In this document: piece after piece, positions 43,211 to 52,877 of the stretch
How positions within the stretch are numbered: position 1 is the stretch's first letter
Layout: every line of letters starts with the position of its first letter
Assembly: GCF_002028545.1 (NCBI RefSeq)
Contig: NZ_MWPQ01000039.1
Location: 62,001 to 126,000, forward strand
DNA: 64,000 nt
Reading direction: 5' to 3'
Source of the DNA: Nitrobacter vulgaris
GTDB taxonomy: Bacteria; Pseudomonadota; Alphaproteobacteria; Rhizobiales; Xanthobacteraceae
Notes under the pieces: model-generated
What the model saw: only the letters and a program-made list of their open reading frames with translations
The model's database searches: none
Told to the model about the DNA's origin: nothing
Position numbers and translations under genes: made by a program

Positions 43211-43236
43211 AAACCTTACTGTCGGTGATGAGCCGA

Positions 43237-43629
43237 TCATTCGTCCTCTTCGGGTTGTTCCTCGCGAGGCGCGAGTCCCTCCAGGCCTTTCAGCAGTTCT
43301 TCCTCTGTCATGCGCTCGACGGCAACCTCGGTATCGTCCGCATCGACGCTTGCCCCGGCTGAACCGATCAAAGGCACGGTGTCGGGCTCGGGCTCGTCAA
43401 CCTCGACAAACTTCTGCAAGGAATGAACCAACTCTTCGCGCATATCCTCCGGGGAGATGGTTTGTTCGGCTATCTCGCGAAGCGCAACAACGGGATTCTT
43501 GTCGTTATCGCGGTCAATCGTAAGTTGCGAACCGGATGAAATCGTCCGCGCGCGATGTGCGGCCAAAAGAACCAAGTCGAACCGGTTGTCGACCTTATCA
43601 ATGCAATCTTCCACGGTGACGCGCGCCAT
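43237..43629 (-). CDS. rpoZ: RNA polymerase omega subunit
   Basis: Omega assists RNA polymerase assembly and can bind ppGpp. The 130-residue product from 43629 ([28 protein letters not shown]) carries the conserved N-terminal core, followed by a long acidic C-terminal tail (EEQPEEDE) usual in alphaproteobacteria. The open frame continues 60 codons upstream but has no conserved residues there. It is directly upstream of rsh on the same strand, a conserved ppGpp-related arrangement. Confidence 0.96.
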   Translation of the reverse strand: MARVTVEDCIDKVDNRFDLVLLAAHRARTISSGSQLTIDRDNDKNPVVALREIAEQTISPEDMREELVHSLQKFVEVDEPEPDTVPLIGSAGASVDADDTEVAVERMTEEELLKGLEGLAPREEQPEEDE

Positions 43630-43969
43630 CGCCTGTCGCTCCGTTGCAGGGCTGAAACTGGTGAATATATACGCTACGTATAGAGCGTTTGCGGGTTTCG
43701 CAACAGGGAATTTAGCATTTGGCGTGACGGCCGGTCTCTGATACCCGTTATTGGAGCCAGAAGGCCGACGTCCGGAGAAGCGCGGAATAGGGTCCTGACC
43801 GGACAACAATTCGCTTCATTGCTTCTCCATCGTATCACGCTGCCTTTGCCTCAACCTCATTGCGCATATTGGCTTCTTCAGTCTGATCCGCAAGACGCGA
43901 TGCATCATTGAACCGTGGGGCTGGATTCAGCCGCACCAATAACGCGAACAACGATCACGAGAACGCTCG
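43630..43969. other. divergent promoter region of rpoZ and the NYN gene
   Basis: These 340 bases separate rpoZ (minus) from the NYN-domain gene (plus). They must hold promoters for both, but no clear core elements or genes were seen. Confidence 0.45.
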
Positions 43970-44587
43970 ATGCCATCTGCCTCCAACAAGATCGCGCTTT
44001 TCATCGATGGCGCCAATCTCTACGCAACAGCCAAGACGCTTGGCTTCGACATCGACTACAAGCGCCTCCTGAAAGAATTTCAGTCCCGAGGCACCCTCAT
44101 CCGCGCTTTCTATTACACGGCGATCATCGAGGATCAGGAATACTCATCGATAAGACCGTTGATCGACTGGCTTGACTACAACGGCTACACGGTGGTCACG
44201 AAAGCCACCAAGGAGTTCATCGACGCCAGCGGCCGCCGCAAGGTCAAGGGAAATATGGACATCGAACTTGCGGTCGATGCGATGGAGCTTGCCGAGCACG
44301 TTGATCAGATCGTGCTGTTCTCGGGCGACGGCGATTTCCGCTCTCTTGTCGAAGCGGTCCAACGTCGCGGCGTTCGCGTGACCGTTGTTTCCACAATCGC
44401 AAGTCAGCCGCCGATGATCGCCGATGAGCTACGCCGTCAGGCCGACGTCTTCACCGATCTCGTTGAGTTGCAGTCGAAACTCGGCCGCGACCCGTCGGAA
44501 CGTCAATCGCGCCACCACGCGCCGCAGTTCCTGCAGCGCACCGCTACTATGGCACCCCGGAGCGATGACGACGACTTTGAGGACTGA
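43970..44587 (+). CDS. NYN/PIN-like (LabA-type) domain protein
   Basis: This 205-residue product has the PIN-like NYN fold. IALFIDGANLYATAKTLGFDIDY near residue 8 gives the first acidic residue, NMDIELAVDAMELAEHVDQIVLFSGDGDFRSLVEAVQRRGVRV near residue 95 gives the second and third, and VSTIASQPPMIADELRRQAD follows. NYN proteins are predicted metal-dependent RNases or RNA binders. The C-terminus is polar and acidic (SDDDDFED) and overlaps the uracil-DNA glycosylase gene by 23 bases in another frame, so the two are probably co-translated. Confidence 0.88.
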   Translation: MPSASNKIALFIDGANLYATAKTLGFDIDYKRLLKEFQSRGTLIRAFYYTAIIEDQEYSSIRPLIDWLDYNGYTVVTKATKEFIDASGRRKVKGNMDIELAVDAMELAEHVDQIVLFSGDGDFRSLVEAVQRRGVRVTVVSTIASQPPMIADELRRQADVFTDLVELQSKLGRDPSERQSRHHAPQFLQRTATMAPRSDDDDFED

Positions 44588-45266
44588 AACACGCCCGCGC
44601 ACCCGAACCGCTCGATCCGGCGCGGCTTCCGCCAGTTCAGAACCAGGCCGTGATTGTCCGCTTTGCCCGCGGCTGGTCGACTATCGCCTTTCGGTGCGGG
44701 CGCGCGAGCCGGATTGGTTCAACGCGCCTGTCCCTTCTTTCGGCGACCCCGACGCGGCCGTTCTGATCGTCGGTTTGGCGCCGGGCGTGCAAGGCGCCAA
44801 CCGCACCGGGCGCCCCTTCACCGGAGACTATGCCGGCGACCTGCTTTACGCGACGCTTCTCAAATACGGCTTTGCCACCGGACGTTACCAGGCCCACCCC
44901 GATGATGGCCTCAAACTGGTCGATTGCCGCATCAGCAATGCGGTACGTTGCGTGCCGCCGCAGAACAAACCTCTACCGGCCGAGATCAACACCTGCCGTG
45001 CGTTTCTCAGCGCCACGCTTGCGGCAATGCCCAGATTGCGAGCGATTGTCGCACTCGGCCGCGTCGCACACGATTCCGCGGTGAAGGCGCTCGGAGTCCG
45101 CGCCGCCGCCGCACCCTTCGTCCACGGCGCCGTGCATCCTGTCGGCGCGGTGAGACTCTATGATAGCTATCACTGCTCGCGCTACAACACCAACACGCGC
45201 GTCCTGACGCCCGCAATGTTCGAGAGCGTATTCGCGCAGGTGCGTGCCGATCTGACCTGCCGCTGA
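44565..45266 (+). CDS. uracil-DNA glycosylase, family 5 type
   Basis: This enzyme removes uracil (and often other deaminated bases) from DNA. From ATG 44565, within the end of the NYN gene, the product is 233 residues. Cysteine ligands of the 4Fe-4S cluster are seen in CPLCPRLVDYR near residue 31 and in CRISNAVRCVPPQNKP near residue 125. The active-site motif GLAPGVQGANRTGRPFTGDYAG (near residue 70) and the final VHGAVHPVGAVRLYDSYHCS segment match family 5 (UdgB-like) enzymes, not family 4. GGAG precedes the start. Confidence 0.88.
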   Translation: MTTTLRTETRPRTRTARSGAASASSEPGRDCPLCPRLVDYRLSVRAREPDWFNAPVPSFGDPDAAVLIVGLAPGVQGANRTGRPFTGDYAGDLLYATLLKYGFATGRYQAHPDDGLKLVDCRISNAVRCVPPQNKPLPAEINTCRAFLSATLAAMPRLRAIVALGRVAHDSAVKALGVRAAAAPFVHGAVHPVGAVRLYDSYHCSRYNTNTRVLTPAMFESVFAQVRADLTCR

Positions 45267-45279
45267 AACTCCGACAACT

Positions 45280-45549
45280 CTATCCCGGCTCCGTGAAGCG
45301 GATTCCCATCATCTCGCCGTTTCGCCAGACGCGCTCGCATTCCCTCGGCGTTGAATTCGGCACCAGCGCGACGCCGAAACGCTTTGGCACAGTCAGACCG
45401 GAGGCAATCACCAGGCGCGCGCCATCGTGGGAGATGTCCATCACCTCACACTCCGATTTGGATCTGCCCTCGACCGAGTCGAGCACAAGCCACGCTCGCT
45501 GATGCCGCCGACGCATCCGCCGAATCGCACGTTTCTGTTTGATGCGCAT
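45280..45549 (-). CDS. PilZ-domain protein
   Basis: This is an 89-residue single-domain protein. The PilZ c-di-GMP-binding pattern is partly visible: RMRRRHQRAWLVL stands for the RxxxR box and ECEVMDISHDGARLVIASG for the D/NxSxxG motif. The first arginine pair is present, so binding is plausible. It lies convergent to the UDG gene and upstream of smpB in the same direction. Confidence 0.8.
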   Translation of the reverse strand: MRIKQKRAIRRMRRRHQRAWLVLDSVEGRSKSECEVMDISHDGARLVIASGLTVPKRFGVALVPNSTPRECERVWRNGEMMGIRFTEPG

Positions 45550-45640
45550 GTCGAGAGCAAATCACCTCAACCCTAAAATTAAGTTGAACCGATCCTTTAA
45601 AGTTTAACGACCGGATCGACCTCCGTCAGGCTTGCTACTC

Positions 45641-46114
45641 TCATCCCCTCGCCCGCAACAACCGGCCCTTTTCGCGGCCCCAGTCGCGCTTCTTCTCGGT
45701 CTCGCGCTTGTCGTGCAGTTTCTTGCCCTTGGCAATCGCCAGCAACAGCTTGGCCCGGCCGCGTTCGTTGAAATAGAGCTTGAGCGGAATCAGCGTCATC
45801 CCCTCACGATCGACCGCACCCATCAGCTTGTTGATCTGCTTCCTGTGCAGCAACAGCTTGCGCGGCCGCTTCGGCTCGTGATTGAAGCGGTTGGCTTGCA
45901 GATATTCGGGGATGTTGGAATTGATAAGCCAGATTTCGCCGTTCTTTGAATCGGCGTAGGATTCGGCAATCGTGGTCTTACCGTTACGAATCGATTTGAC
46001 CTCCGTACCGGTCAGCGCAATGCCGGCTTCGACGGTATCCTCGATCGCATAGTTGAATCGCGCCTTGCGATTCTCCGCGACGACCTTGATGGCGCGCTCG
46101 CCTTTCTCGGCCAT
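45641..46114 (-). CDS. smpB: SsrA-binding protein SmpB
   Basis: SmpB pairs with tmRNA to rescue stalled ribosomes. The 157-residue product has the OB-fold start [31 protein letters not shown] and [22 protein letters not shown]. The C-terminal basic helix ([24 protein letters not shown]) enters the ribosome. No tmRNA gene was recognised nearby. It is the last gene of a minus-strand series dapA, mscL, smpB, with separate spacing. Confidence 0.96.
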   Translation of the reverse strand: MAEKGERAIKVVAENRKARFNYAIEDTVEAGIALTGTEVKSIRNGKTTIAESYADSKNGEIWLINSNIPEYLQANRFNHEPKRPRKLLLHRKQINKLMGAVDREGMTLIPLKLYFNERGRAKLLLAIAKGKKLHDKRETEKKRDWGREKGRLLRARG

Positions 46115-46181
46115 ATCCCTGAAACCTCCAGGCGTTATCTTTCGAGGGACGGCGGCGACACCGATCTGGCGGCGTTGCGTC

Positions 46182-46601
46182 CTATACCTTCGCTTTCAGG
46201 AGATCGCGAATCTCGGTCAGCAATTCTTCCTCGCGAGAAGGCTTCGGCGGCGCGGCAGGCGCTGCCTCATCCTTGCGCTTCAGCTTGTTCATGCCCTTGA
46301 TGACCATGAAGAGGACGAAAGCGACAATTATAAAATTCAACGACAGCGTGAGGAAGTTGCCCCAAGCCAATACCGCACCTTGCTTCTTCGCATCCGCAAG
46401 GTTGGTCGCAGTGACGGCCTTCGAGAGACCCGTGAAATAGTTGGAAAAATCGAGGCCGCCGGTAACGGCGCCGATGATCGGCATGATGACGTCGGCTACC
46501 ATCGAGGACACAATGGCCCCGAAGGCGGCGCCGATGATGACGCCGACGGCGAGATCGACGACATTGCCCTTCATCGCAAATTCACGAAATTCTTTGATCA
46601 T
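46182..46601 (-). CDS. mscL: large-conductance mechanosensitive channel
   Basis: MscL is the pentameric inner-membrane channel that opens on hypo-osmotic shock. From 46601 ([24 protein letters not shown]) the product is 139 residues. It has the first helix [21 protein letters not shown], a periplasmic loop, the second helix [20 protein letters not shown] and a C-terminal acidic-basic helix. The open frame extends 17 codons upstream without a conserved start. Confidence 0.96.
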   Translation of the reverse strand: MIKEFREFAMKGNVVDLAVGVIIGAAFGAIVSSMVADVIMPIIGAVTGGLDFSNYFTGLSKAVTATNLADAKKQGAVLAWGNFLTLSLNFIIVAFVLFMVIKGMNKLKRKDEAAPAAPPKPSREEELLTEIRDLLKAKV

Positions 46602-46653
46602 CGCAATCTCCAGCAGTCCTTCACCGCCACGTGCGGCAGCAATTAGCCCCAAT

Positions 46654-47544
46654 TCAGTTCATCAAACCGGCATGGACCATGGCATCGCGGATGAGCTTTC
46701 CGGTCGGCGGGGTCACCGGCATCAGCGGCAGCCGCACGACTTCGTCGATCCGGTCGAGCAGCTTGAGCGCATGCTTTGCTCCGGCGAGACCAGGTTCCTT
46801 GAAAATAGCGTCGTGCAGCGGCACCAGGCGGTCCTGAATTGCGAGCCCGGTGGCATAGTCGCCCTTCAGGACGGCGGACATCAGGCCCGCACACAATTTC
46901 GGCGCGACGTTCGCGACGACGGAGACGCAACCATGTCCGCCCGCCGCCATGAAGGCGAGCGCCGTCATATCCTCGCCCGACAACTGGATGAATTCTGGCC
47001 CCATCGCCCGGCGCTGCAGCGAGACCCGCGCCAGATTAGCGGTAGCATCCTTGACGCCGGCGATGTTCTTCAGTTCGAATAATCGCGCCATCGTTTCGAC
47101 GGAAAGATCGACGACCGAGCGCGAAGGAATGTTGTAGATAATGATAGGAATACCAACCGCATCGTTCACGGTCTTGAAGTGTTGGTACAAACCTTCCTGG
47201 GTCGGCTTGTTGTAATACGGCGTCACCACCAGCACTGCGTCAGCGCCGGCCTTCTCGGCATGCAAGGCCAGATCGACGGCTTCGCGGGTCGAATTTGAAC
47301 CCGCGCCCGCGATCACCGGCACACGACCCCCGGCCTCCTCGATGCACCATTCCACGACCTTGCGGTGTTCGTCGTGGCTCAGCGTCGGACTCTCACCAGT
47401 TGTGCCGACCGGCACAAGCCCGTGGACTCCTTCGGCGATCTGCCAATTCACCAGACTACGAAAGGCGGCCTCGTCAACGGAGCCGTTCTTGAATGGCGTC
47501 ACCAGGGCCGTGTACGATCCTTGGAACTTCGCCGTGCTTGCCAT
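46654..47544 (-). CDS. dapA: 4-hydroxy-tetrahydrodipicolinate synthase
   Basis: This enzyme condenses pyruvate with aspartate semialdehyde in lysine and cell-wall synthesis. The 296-residue TIM-barrel product has [29 protein letters not shown] near residue 30, [14 protein letters not shown] near residue 107 and the Schiff-base lysine in [17 protein letters not shown] near residue 163. Normal length. It is divergent from the lytic transglycosylase gene. Confidence 0.96.
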   Translation of the reverse strand: MASTAKFQGSYTALVTPFKNGSVDEAAFRSLVNWQIAEGVHGLVPVGTTGESPTLSHDEHRKVVEWCIEEAGGRVPVIAGAGSNSTREAVDLALHAEKAGADAVLVVTPYYNKPTQEGLYQHFKTVNDAVGIPIIIYNIPSRSVVDLSVETMARLFELKNIAGVKDATANLARVSLQRRAMGPEFIQLSGEDMTALAFMAAGGHGCVSVVANVAPKLCAGLMSAVLKGDYATGLAIQDRLVPLHDAIFKEPGLAGAKHALKLLDRIDEVVRLPLMPVTPPTGKLIRDAMVHAGLMN

Positions 47545-47778
47545 TAGTCCGCTCCAACACGTTGCGCGGCTTCGCCGTCTGCCGATTTTGATGCTGGATC
47601 AGTCATATCGGGTCTGACGCTGCCACGAAAGGTCCACGGCTGAAGCCATGGCCGCGATTCCGCCGTTGTCGAGGCATATGATCGCAATGTCGGGGTTTTA
47701 GTGTTTTGTCCACACATTCAATGAAATAGTAAATAAGATTTTAGGGGCCTGCCTAATTCGCTGAAAAAGGGATTTGTC

Positions 47779-50016
47779 GTGACATCGCCTGCCCGTGCAT
47801 CAAAGCTACGAACCGCGGCTTTAGGCGCGAGTCTGGTGGCGGCCGCGCTCTGGGCGGGGATCGCCCATGCGGAGAAAGTCGCCAAAAGTTCCGCGCCGAA
47901 GTCGAAACCTTCAGGCCACGCCGTTCCAAAACCCGTCTCCGGCCATGGGCACGGCAAGACCGTCGCTCCGAGCAAAAGCAAGACCGTCGCTCCGAGCAAA
48001 AGCAAGGCCCCCGCAGCCTCGATCATTCAACCAGCTACACGTCAGCACGCCACGCTTCCCGCGCCACCGGCTCGCAAGCCCGCTCCACGAGCTGCGATGG
48101 CCGTAACGTCATCGACCTCGCGCACCGATGTCGCTGCGCTTGAGAATGTCATAGACCTTACCCACAAGAATAAATTTTCGGAGGCCACCCAGGTCCAGGC
48201 CAGCATGACAGACCCGGTGGCTCGCAAGCTCGCCGAGTGGATCATCCTGCGCAGCAACGACAACGGCGCGCCGACCGAGCGCTACCGCGCCTTCCTCGAC
48301 GCCAATCCGAGTTGGCCCTCGCAGACATTCCTACGCCGGCGCGCGGAAGCTGCGCTATGGGACGACCATCGCGACGGCGCCACTGTGATGGCCTGGTTCG
48401 AAAATGAACGACCACTGTCGGGCAAAGGACGCTTTGCTCTGGCAAGCGCGCTGCTCACACGCGGAGACCGCGCCCGCGCCGAGCAATTGGTCCGCGAGGC
48501 CTGGCGGACAGATGCGATGTCGGCCGCGGTCGAGGGAAAAGCGCTGGAGATGTTCGGAGCGCTGATTACGCCGAGCGACCACAAGGCGCGCATGGATTAC
48601 ATGCTTTACGGCGAGGACCGCGAAGTCGGAATGCGTGCGGCGCAGCGTCTCGGAAGGTCGCAAGAGGCCCTCGCCAAGGCGCGGATTGCGGCCGATCACA
48701 AATCATCCAGCCTACGCGCACTGCTCGAGAAAGTACCACACGAACTGCACAGCGATCCTGGCTATGTCTTGGCCTACATTCAGCTACTGCGTCGTGAAGA
48801 GAAGTTTGCGGAAGCTGCGCGGCTGATGCAGAGCGCGCCGCGGGATCCCAACCGGCTTTACAATGTCGATCAGTGGTGGATCGAGCGGCGGCTGCTCGCG
48901 CGCAAGATGATCGACGTCGGAGACTACCGCACCGCGTATCTCATCGCCCGCGACGCGGCGCTCCCCGCGCGCGATATCTACAAAACGGAACAAGAGTTTA
49001 CCGCCGGCTGGATCGCTCTCCGCTTCCTGAAGGACCCCAATACGGCCGCCCGGCATTTTGCGCGCATCGGCGTCGGCAGCGTCAATCCGACCGCGCTGGC
49101 GCGGGCCGGCTACTGGCAGGGTCGCGCCGCCGAAGCGGCAGGCCGGATTCAGGAGTCTCGTCGCGCCTACGCGTCGGCGGCGGAACAATCCACCAGTTAC
49201 TATGGTCAACTCGCACGCGCCAAGCTCGGGCTCCCGCAGATCGAACTGCACAGCGTTCCAAGCAGCCGGTCACGAGGAATCGAGCGGCTCGAGATAGTCC
49301 GCGCCACGGAGCTTCTCTACGCTCTCGGCAAAGACGACCTCGCAATTCCGATCCTTGCCGATATAGGCGCAAACGGCGACCCCGATGCGGTGTTGGGGCT
49401 TGGCGAACTCGCCGCACGTCATGGCGACGCGCAGGGAATGCTGCTCGCTGGCAAGGCCGCGCTAAATCGCGGATTGCCATTCGATTTCTATGCCTACCCG
49501 GTCAGTGGAATGCCGCCGGTCAAATCAATTGGACCGGATGTGGAGCGCAGCATCATCTATGCGATTGCCCGACAGGAAAGCGCCTTCAATCCGTCGGTGG
49601 TCTCGCCGGCGCACGCCTACGGGCTGATGCAAGTGACGCCGGATGCTGGACGGTATGTCTGCAAGAAGTACGGCGCCAGCTTCGACCTTCATCGCCTGAA
49701 GACCGACACCGCCTACAATGCTGCACTCGGCGCAGCGGAGCTCGGTGGCCTGCTCGAAGACTATCGCGGCTCTTACATCATGACGTTCGCGGCCTACAAT
49801 GCCGGCCGCGGCAGCGTCCAAAAATGGATCGCGCGTTACGGTGATCCGCGGGACCCGGGAGTCGATGCGGTGGACTGGGTCGAACTGATCCCGTTCTCGG
49901 AGACGCGCAACTACGTGCAGCGAATAATGGAAAACCTGCAGGTCTATCGCGCCCGCTTTGGCGGCGGCTCGAAGTTACAGATCGAGGCGGACTTGCAGCG
50001 CGGCGCTAACCAGTGA
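47779..50016 (+). CDS. soluble lytic murein transglycosylase
   Basis: This enzyme cleaves peptidoglycan between MurNAc and GlcNAc in the periplasm. The GTG-initiated 745-residue product has an N-terminal signal (LRTAALGASLVAAALWAGIAHAEK) and a Lys/Pro/Ser-rich linker with a duplicated repeat. A long superhelical U-shaped domain (residues about 110-560) follows. The C-terminal SLT domain has the catalytic Glu near residue 600 (IYAIARQESAFNPSVVSP, AYGLMQVTPDAG, TFAAYNAGRGSVQKWI). The start follows AAAGGGA. It is homologous to E. coli Slt70. Confidence 0.92.
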   Translation: MTSPARASKLRTAALGASLVAAALWAGIAHAEKVAKSSAPKSKPSGHAVPKPVSGHGHGKTVAPSKSKTVAPSKSKAPAASIIQPATRQHATLPAPPARKPAPRAAMAVTSSTSRTDVAALENVIDLTHKNKFSEATQVQASMTDPVARKLAEWIILRSNDNGAPTERYRAFLDANPSWPSQTFLRRRAEAALWDDHRDGATVMAWFENERPLSGKGRFALASALLTRGDRARAEQLVREAWRTDAMSAAVEGKALEMFGALITPSDHKARMDYMLYGEDREVGMRAAQRLGRSQEALAKARIAADHKSSSLRALLEKVPHELHSDPGYVLAYIQLLRREEKFAEAARLMQSAPRDPNRLYNVDQWWIERRLLARKMIDVGDYRTAYLIARDAALPARDIYKTEQEFTAGWIALRFLKDPNTAARHFARIGVGSVNPTALARAGYWQGRAAEAAGRIQESRRAYASAAEQSTSYYGQLARAKLGLPQIELHSVPSSRSRGIERLEIVRATELLYALGKDDLAIPILADIGANGDPDAVLGLGELAARHGDAQGMLLAGKAALNRGLPFDFYAYPVSGMPPVKSIGPDVERSIIYAIARQESAFNPSVVSPAHAYGLMQVTPDAGRYVCKKYGASFDLHRLKTDTAYNAALGAAELGGLLEDYRGSYIMTFAAYNAGRGSVQKWIARYGDPRDPGVDAVDWVELIPFSETRNYVQRIMENLQVYRARFGGGSKLQIEADLQRGANQ
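47956..48003 (+). repeat. in-frame 24-base tandem duplication in the transglycosylase linker
   Basis: Two exact 24-base copies (starting AAGACCGTCGCTCCGAGC) lie side by side at 47956-47979 and 47980-48003 and add the eight residues KTVAPSKS twice. It is in the flexible linker after the signal peptide, so length changes would be tolerated. Confidence 0.9.
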
Positions 50017-50220
50017 CGTTTGGAGACGAATAACGCCTCGTGCCGGGCACAGTCCACGTGGAGGAAACGTCCTTGGTGGTCCTCCTTGCCGGCTGCGGAA
50101 CTTCGTTTGCGGAACAAGATTGACGCGAGTGCCTGGAGCAACGGAGCCTGCGCGCAGGCCCGATCAATCCGTCCCATTCGAAAGCTTTTTTGCTTCTAGC
50201 TGAATCAGAAGCGAGCTTTG

Positions 50221-50276
50221 GATTAACGCATCTTCTTCGCGCGAACCGGCATCTACTTCGCTCAAAAACGCTAGGG
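50221..50276 (+). repeat. dispersed repeat, copy 3 of 3
   Basis: It shares GATTAACGC, TTCTTCGCGCGAACCGG and CTACTTCGCTCAAAAACGC with the copies at 26010-26070 and 32605-32660. It lies in the 537-base gap 50017-50553, which otherwise shows only the porin terminator and no gene. Confidence 0.8.
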
Positions 50277-50495
50277 ACACTCCAGCAGAACCGCATCTAC
50301 GCGTGAACGCCGTAATATCGGATTTGTCGCCGCTATCTCCGTCGCCGATGAAAGTGTCCAGGCTGCTCACGACCCGTGGCCAAATGCGTCGAGAGGTCCT
50401 TATCAGTGGTTCAGACGATCGTCGTCCTTGTCCCGCTCAGCGGCGGCGCAGCACCTTCCCTGAAACTGAGCAAACATCTGGCTTCGCCACAAAAC

Positions 50496-50525
50496 AAAAC
50501 CCCGGCGGTCTCCCGCCGGGGTTTT
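50496..50525 (-). terminator. rho-independent terminator of the porin gene
   Basis: The stem AAAACCCCGGCGG / CCGCCGGGGTTTT with a 4-base loop starts 28 bases after the porin stop on the minus strand. The flanking A and T runs make it effective in both directions. Confidence 0.9.
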
Positions 50526-50553
50526 ATGAGAGTGCGTCGTCAGACGATGTGTC

Positions 50554-52104
50554 TTACCAGGTGCGCTGAGCGCGGAACATAACGGTCCAGATGTCCTGAT
50601 CCTTCAGCTGATAATTGCCCGTCGCCTTGTAGACCGCGTAGTTGTTTGGAAGATTCGCCACACCGGCGTGCTTCTGATCCAACATGGAGTACACTCCTTC
50701 CGTCGTGAACGTCAGGTTCTTGACTGGCGTCCAGCGAAGGTTTGCACCGACCTGCGCGATGTTGAAATCGGGGTTGCAGGAGGTGAAACCCGCACCAAGG
50801 GCCCGCGGAATTGAGACACCGCACATATATGACTTGGCTTCGCCGGTGAAGCTGACCGCTGCGTAGGCGCCGAATACCGAACTGCTCCAGTGCGGACTCC
50901 AGTTGTGGGTGAAGGCGCCGCGCATGCCCCAGGTCGAGACCAGTTGAAGCTGGCCGTTGGGTGCATAGACAGAATCGGGCGCAAAGCCGAAGCCAACGCT
51001 GCTAATGCCGCCGCCGCCGCCGTAGATGAGGTTAGCACCTGCCAAAGCGGTCATGTCCTGGATGTTGTAGCGGGTCGCACCGTTGGTGTAGACACCCGAG
51101 ACATTGATCACGTCACCCGGACCAGTCGGGATGTTCTTGATCGTCAGAGCGCCTTGACCGGCCCAACCCCACTTGCCTCCGGGACCGCCGCCGGTTTCAA
51201 CGCCAGTGTAGTAAGCCGGGTTGTTATGATGCCCTGCGAGCGAGGCCTGGAACATACCCCAAGCTTGATCGACGCGGAGCTGGCCGACGATATCCGGAAA
51301 AGTGGTTCCACCATAGGCGCTGAGGCCGTAGCCGAGCTGGGGGGTGCCGTAGGGGACGGGACCGAAGAAGGGGGGTTGAACATCGAGGATGGCGTTGCCG
51401 GGCGGCGCTATCCCGAGGTTTTGAATGCCGGGCTGGTAGTATGCGCTCGGATCCTGCACCCCGATCGAAGCTGATACGCCGTTGCCGAACTCTGTCGTGT
51501 AAGTGAACTGGTTCACGCCCGTGAGCGCGCCGCCACCGCCGACAAGACCGTCATAGACGTTTCCGGGATATTGCCCCCAGGGAGCACTAAACTGAGAAGC
51601 AGCTTTACCGATCGTGAAGCCAGCAAACTGGATGAAGGCGTGGAACACACCAAGCTGGCCGCCGAGTACGCCGCCGTTCGGGTTTCCGTCATACGCACTC
51701 CCGCCGACGCGCACACCTTGGTAGCCGCCCGAGGTCCAGGTGAAGACACCCTCGAAAAAGGTGCGAACCACGCCGTACTCTGTCGCGGTTCGGGTGTCGA
51801 TGGTCAGGTCCGATCGCGCGCGCCAAGTGAAAGCGTTGGAGCTACGGTTCTGCGCACCGGCCTGAAGCCCAGTGTTGCCTTGGAAGATCGTATTCGTATT
51901 GACGCCCAGATCGGCGCGCATATAGCCGCCGAGCTTGATGCAGGTGTCGGTGCCGGGGATGTAATAGAAGCCCGCGCCATACAGGGAGCAGACCTTCACG
52001 TATTCGACCGCTTTGGCCTTTAACGGAAGATCGGCAGCGTGAGCCCCGCTCATGACGACCAGCCCTGCCGCCGAGCCGAGGTAAAGGCTCTTCATCAAAT
52101 TCAT
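50554..52104 (-). CDS. major outer-membrane porin of the Rhizobiales type
   Basis: This is a 16-strand trimeric porin for diffusion of small solutes. The 516-residue product starts at 52104 (MNLMKSLYLGSAAGLVVMSG) after a strong GGAGG site and has signal cleavage after GAHA. The typical VEYVKVCSLYGAGFYYIPGTDTCIKLGGYMRAD opening, with a short disulfide loop, follows. Alternating amphipathic strands fill the rest, and the last residues end FRAQRTW with the aromatic terminus required for outer-membrane insertion. The length is normal. It is monocistronic. Confidence 0.93.
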   Translation of the reverse strand: MNLMKSLYLGSAAGLVVMSGAHAADLPLKAKAVEYVKVCSLYGAGFYYIPGTDTCIKLGGYMRADLGVNTNTIFQGNTGLQAGAQNRSSNAFTWRARSDLTIDTRTATEYGVVRTFFEGVFTWTSGGYQGVRVGGSAYDGNPNGGVLGGQLGVFHAFIQFAGFTIGKAASQFSAPWGQYPGNVYDGLVGGGGALTGVNQFTYTTEFGNGVSASIGVQDPSAYYQPGIQNLGIAPPGNAILDVQPPFFGPVPYGTPQLGYGLSAYGGTTFPDIVGQLRVDQAWGMFQASLAGHHNNPAYYTGVETGGGPGGKWGWAGQGALTIKNIPTGPGDVINVSGVYTNGATRYNIQDMTALAGANLIYGGGGGISSVGFGFAPDSVYAPNGQLQLVSTWGMRGAFTHNWSPHWSSSVFGAYAAVSFTGEAKSYMCGVSIPRALGAGFTSCNPDFNIAQVGANLRWTPVKNLTFTTEGVYSMLDQKHAGVANLPNNYAVYKATGNYQLKDQDIWTVMFRAQRTW

Positions 52105-52783
52105 CGTCAAACCTCCAAGTTGCTCTGCAGGGCGACCGGGTCCGCTAAACGCAGCACTCAAGAGCGTTTCCCCAATTGCGGACTAACCGATAGCATTCGT
52201 GCTTGCTGACCCCCGCTCAACGCGAGGAGGGACGCAAACGGGCGACCAAACAGCGACCATCTAAAACAGAACGACTTTGGGATGCCCCCCTCCGTCGCAC
52301 GATCAGAATTACCGAACCGTCTTGCACACGCAATGAAGGAAGCTTCGAAATGGAATAAGTCGAAACGATTTTGGTGGCATGTTGCTCAAATGGCACATGC
52401 CAATCGCCTCATTTTTTTCGATAAGCCATTGGTTTTTAGTATATTTTTCTTTCAGCGTGTTTGAGGCGTCTAAAATGGCACATCCGCCCCACATGACACG
52501 CTGTTCGTCTCCGCTTCTCAAACATCGCAAATCATAGACACCTGATTCGATCCGTGGATCGCCGTTTCAAAGTTGGAAAAGCTACAACGAATTCAACGTT
52601 GTATGCTGGATAATACAATGCGAAGACCTGTACTTCTGCACCGCAAATGCAGGGTCGGGTGGTGCCGATCAGCATCGGCATCACAGATCTGCGTCACATA
52701 GTCTCATGGATTCAAGTGCTACGCCTTATCTCGCGATCATGTGCTTGCGGCTGGCGAGCGTGTCAGGCATATCGGTCATCAGC
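52105..52783. other. porin upstream region and island-side flank, no gene seen
   Basis: This 679-base stretch separates the porin from tRNA-Ser. It is AT-rich around 52410-52480 and contains the repeated string AAATGGCACAT (about 52388 and 52474), possibly part of the porin promoter. It has no convincing open frame. Confidence 0.45.
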
Positions 52784-52877
52784 GGAGCTGTGGCCGAGTG
52801 GCTGAAGGCGGCGGTTTGCTAAACCGTTATAGGGTTGTAAAGCCCTATCGAGGGTTCGAATCCCTCCGGCTCCGCCA
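52784..52877 (+). tRNA. tRNA-Ser(GCU), left attachment site of the island
   Basis: This is a 94-base class II tRNA. The acceptor is GGAGCTG with CGGCTCC (one U-G pair) and the D arm contains GTGGCCGAGTGGCTGAAGG. The anticodon loop TTGCTAA has anticodon GCT, there is a long variable arm, and the T arm is GAGGGTTCGAATCCCTC. Discriminator G is followed by CCA. The last 33 bases are also the final codons and stop of the recombinase on the other strand. Confidence 0.96.
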
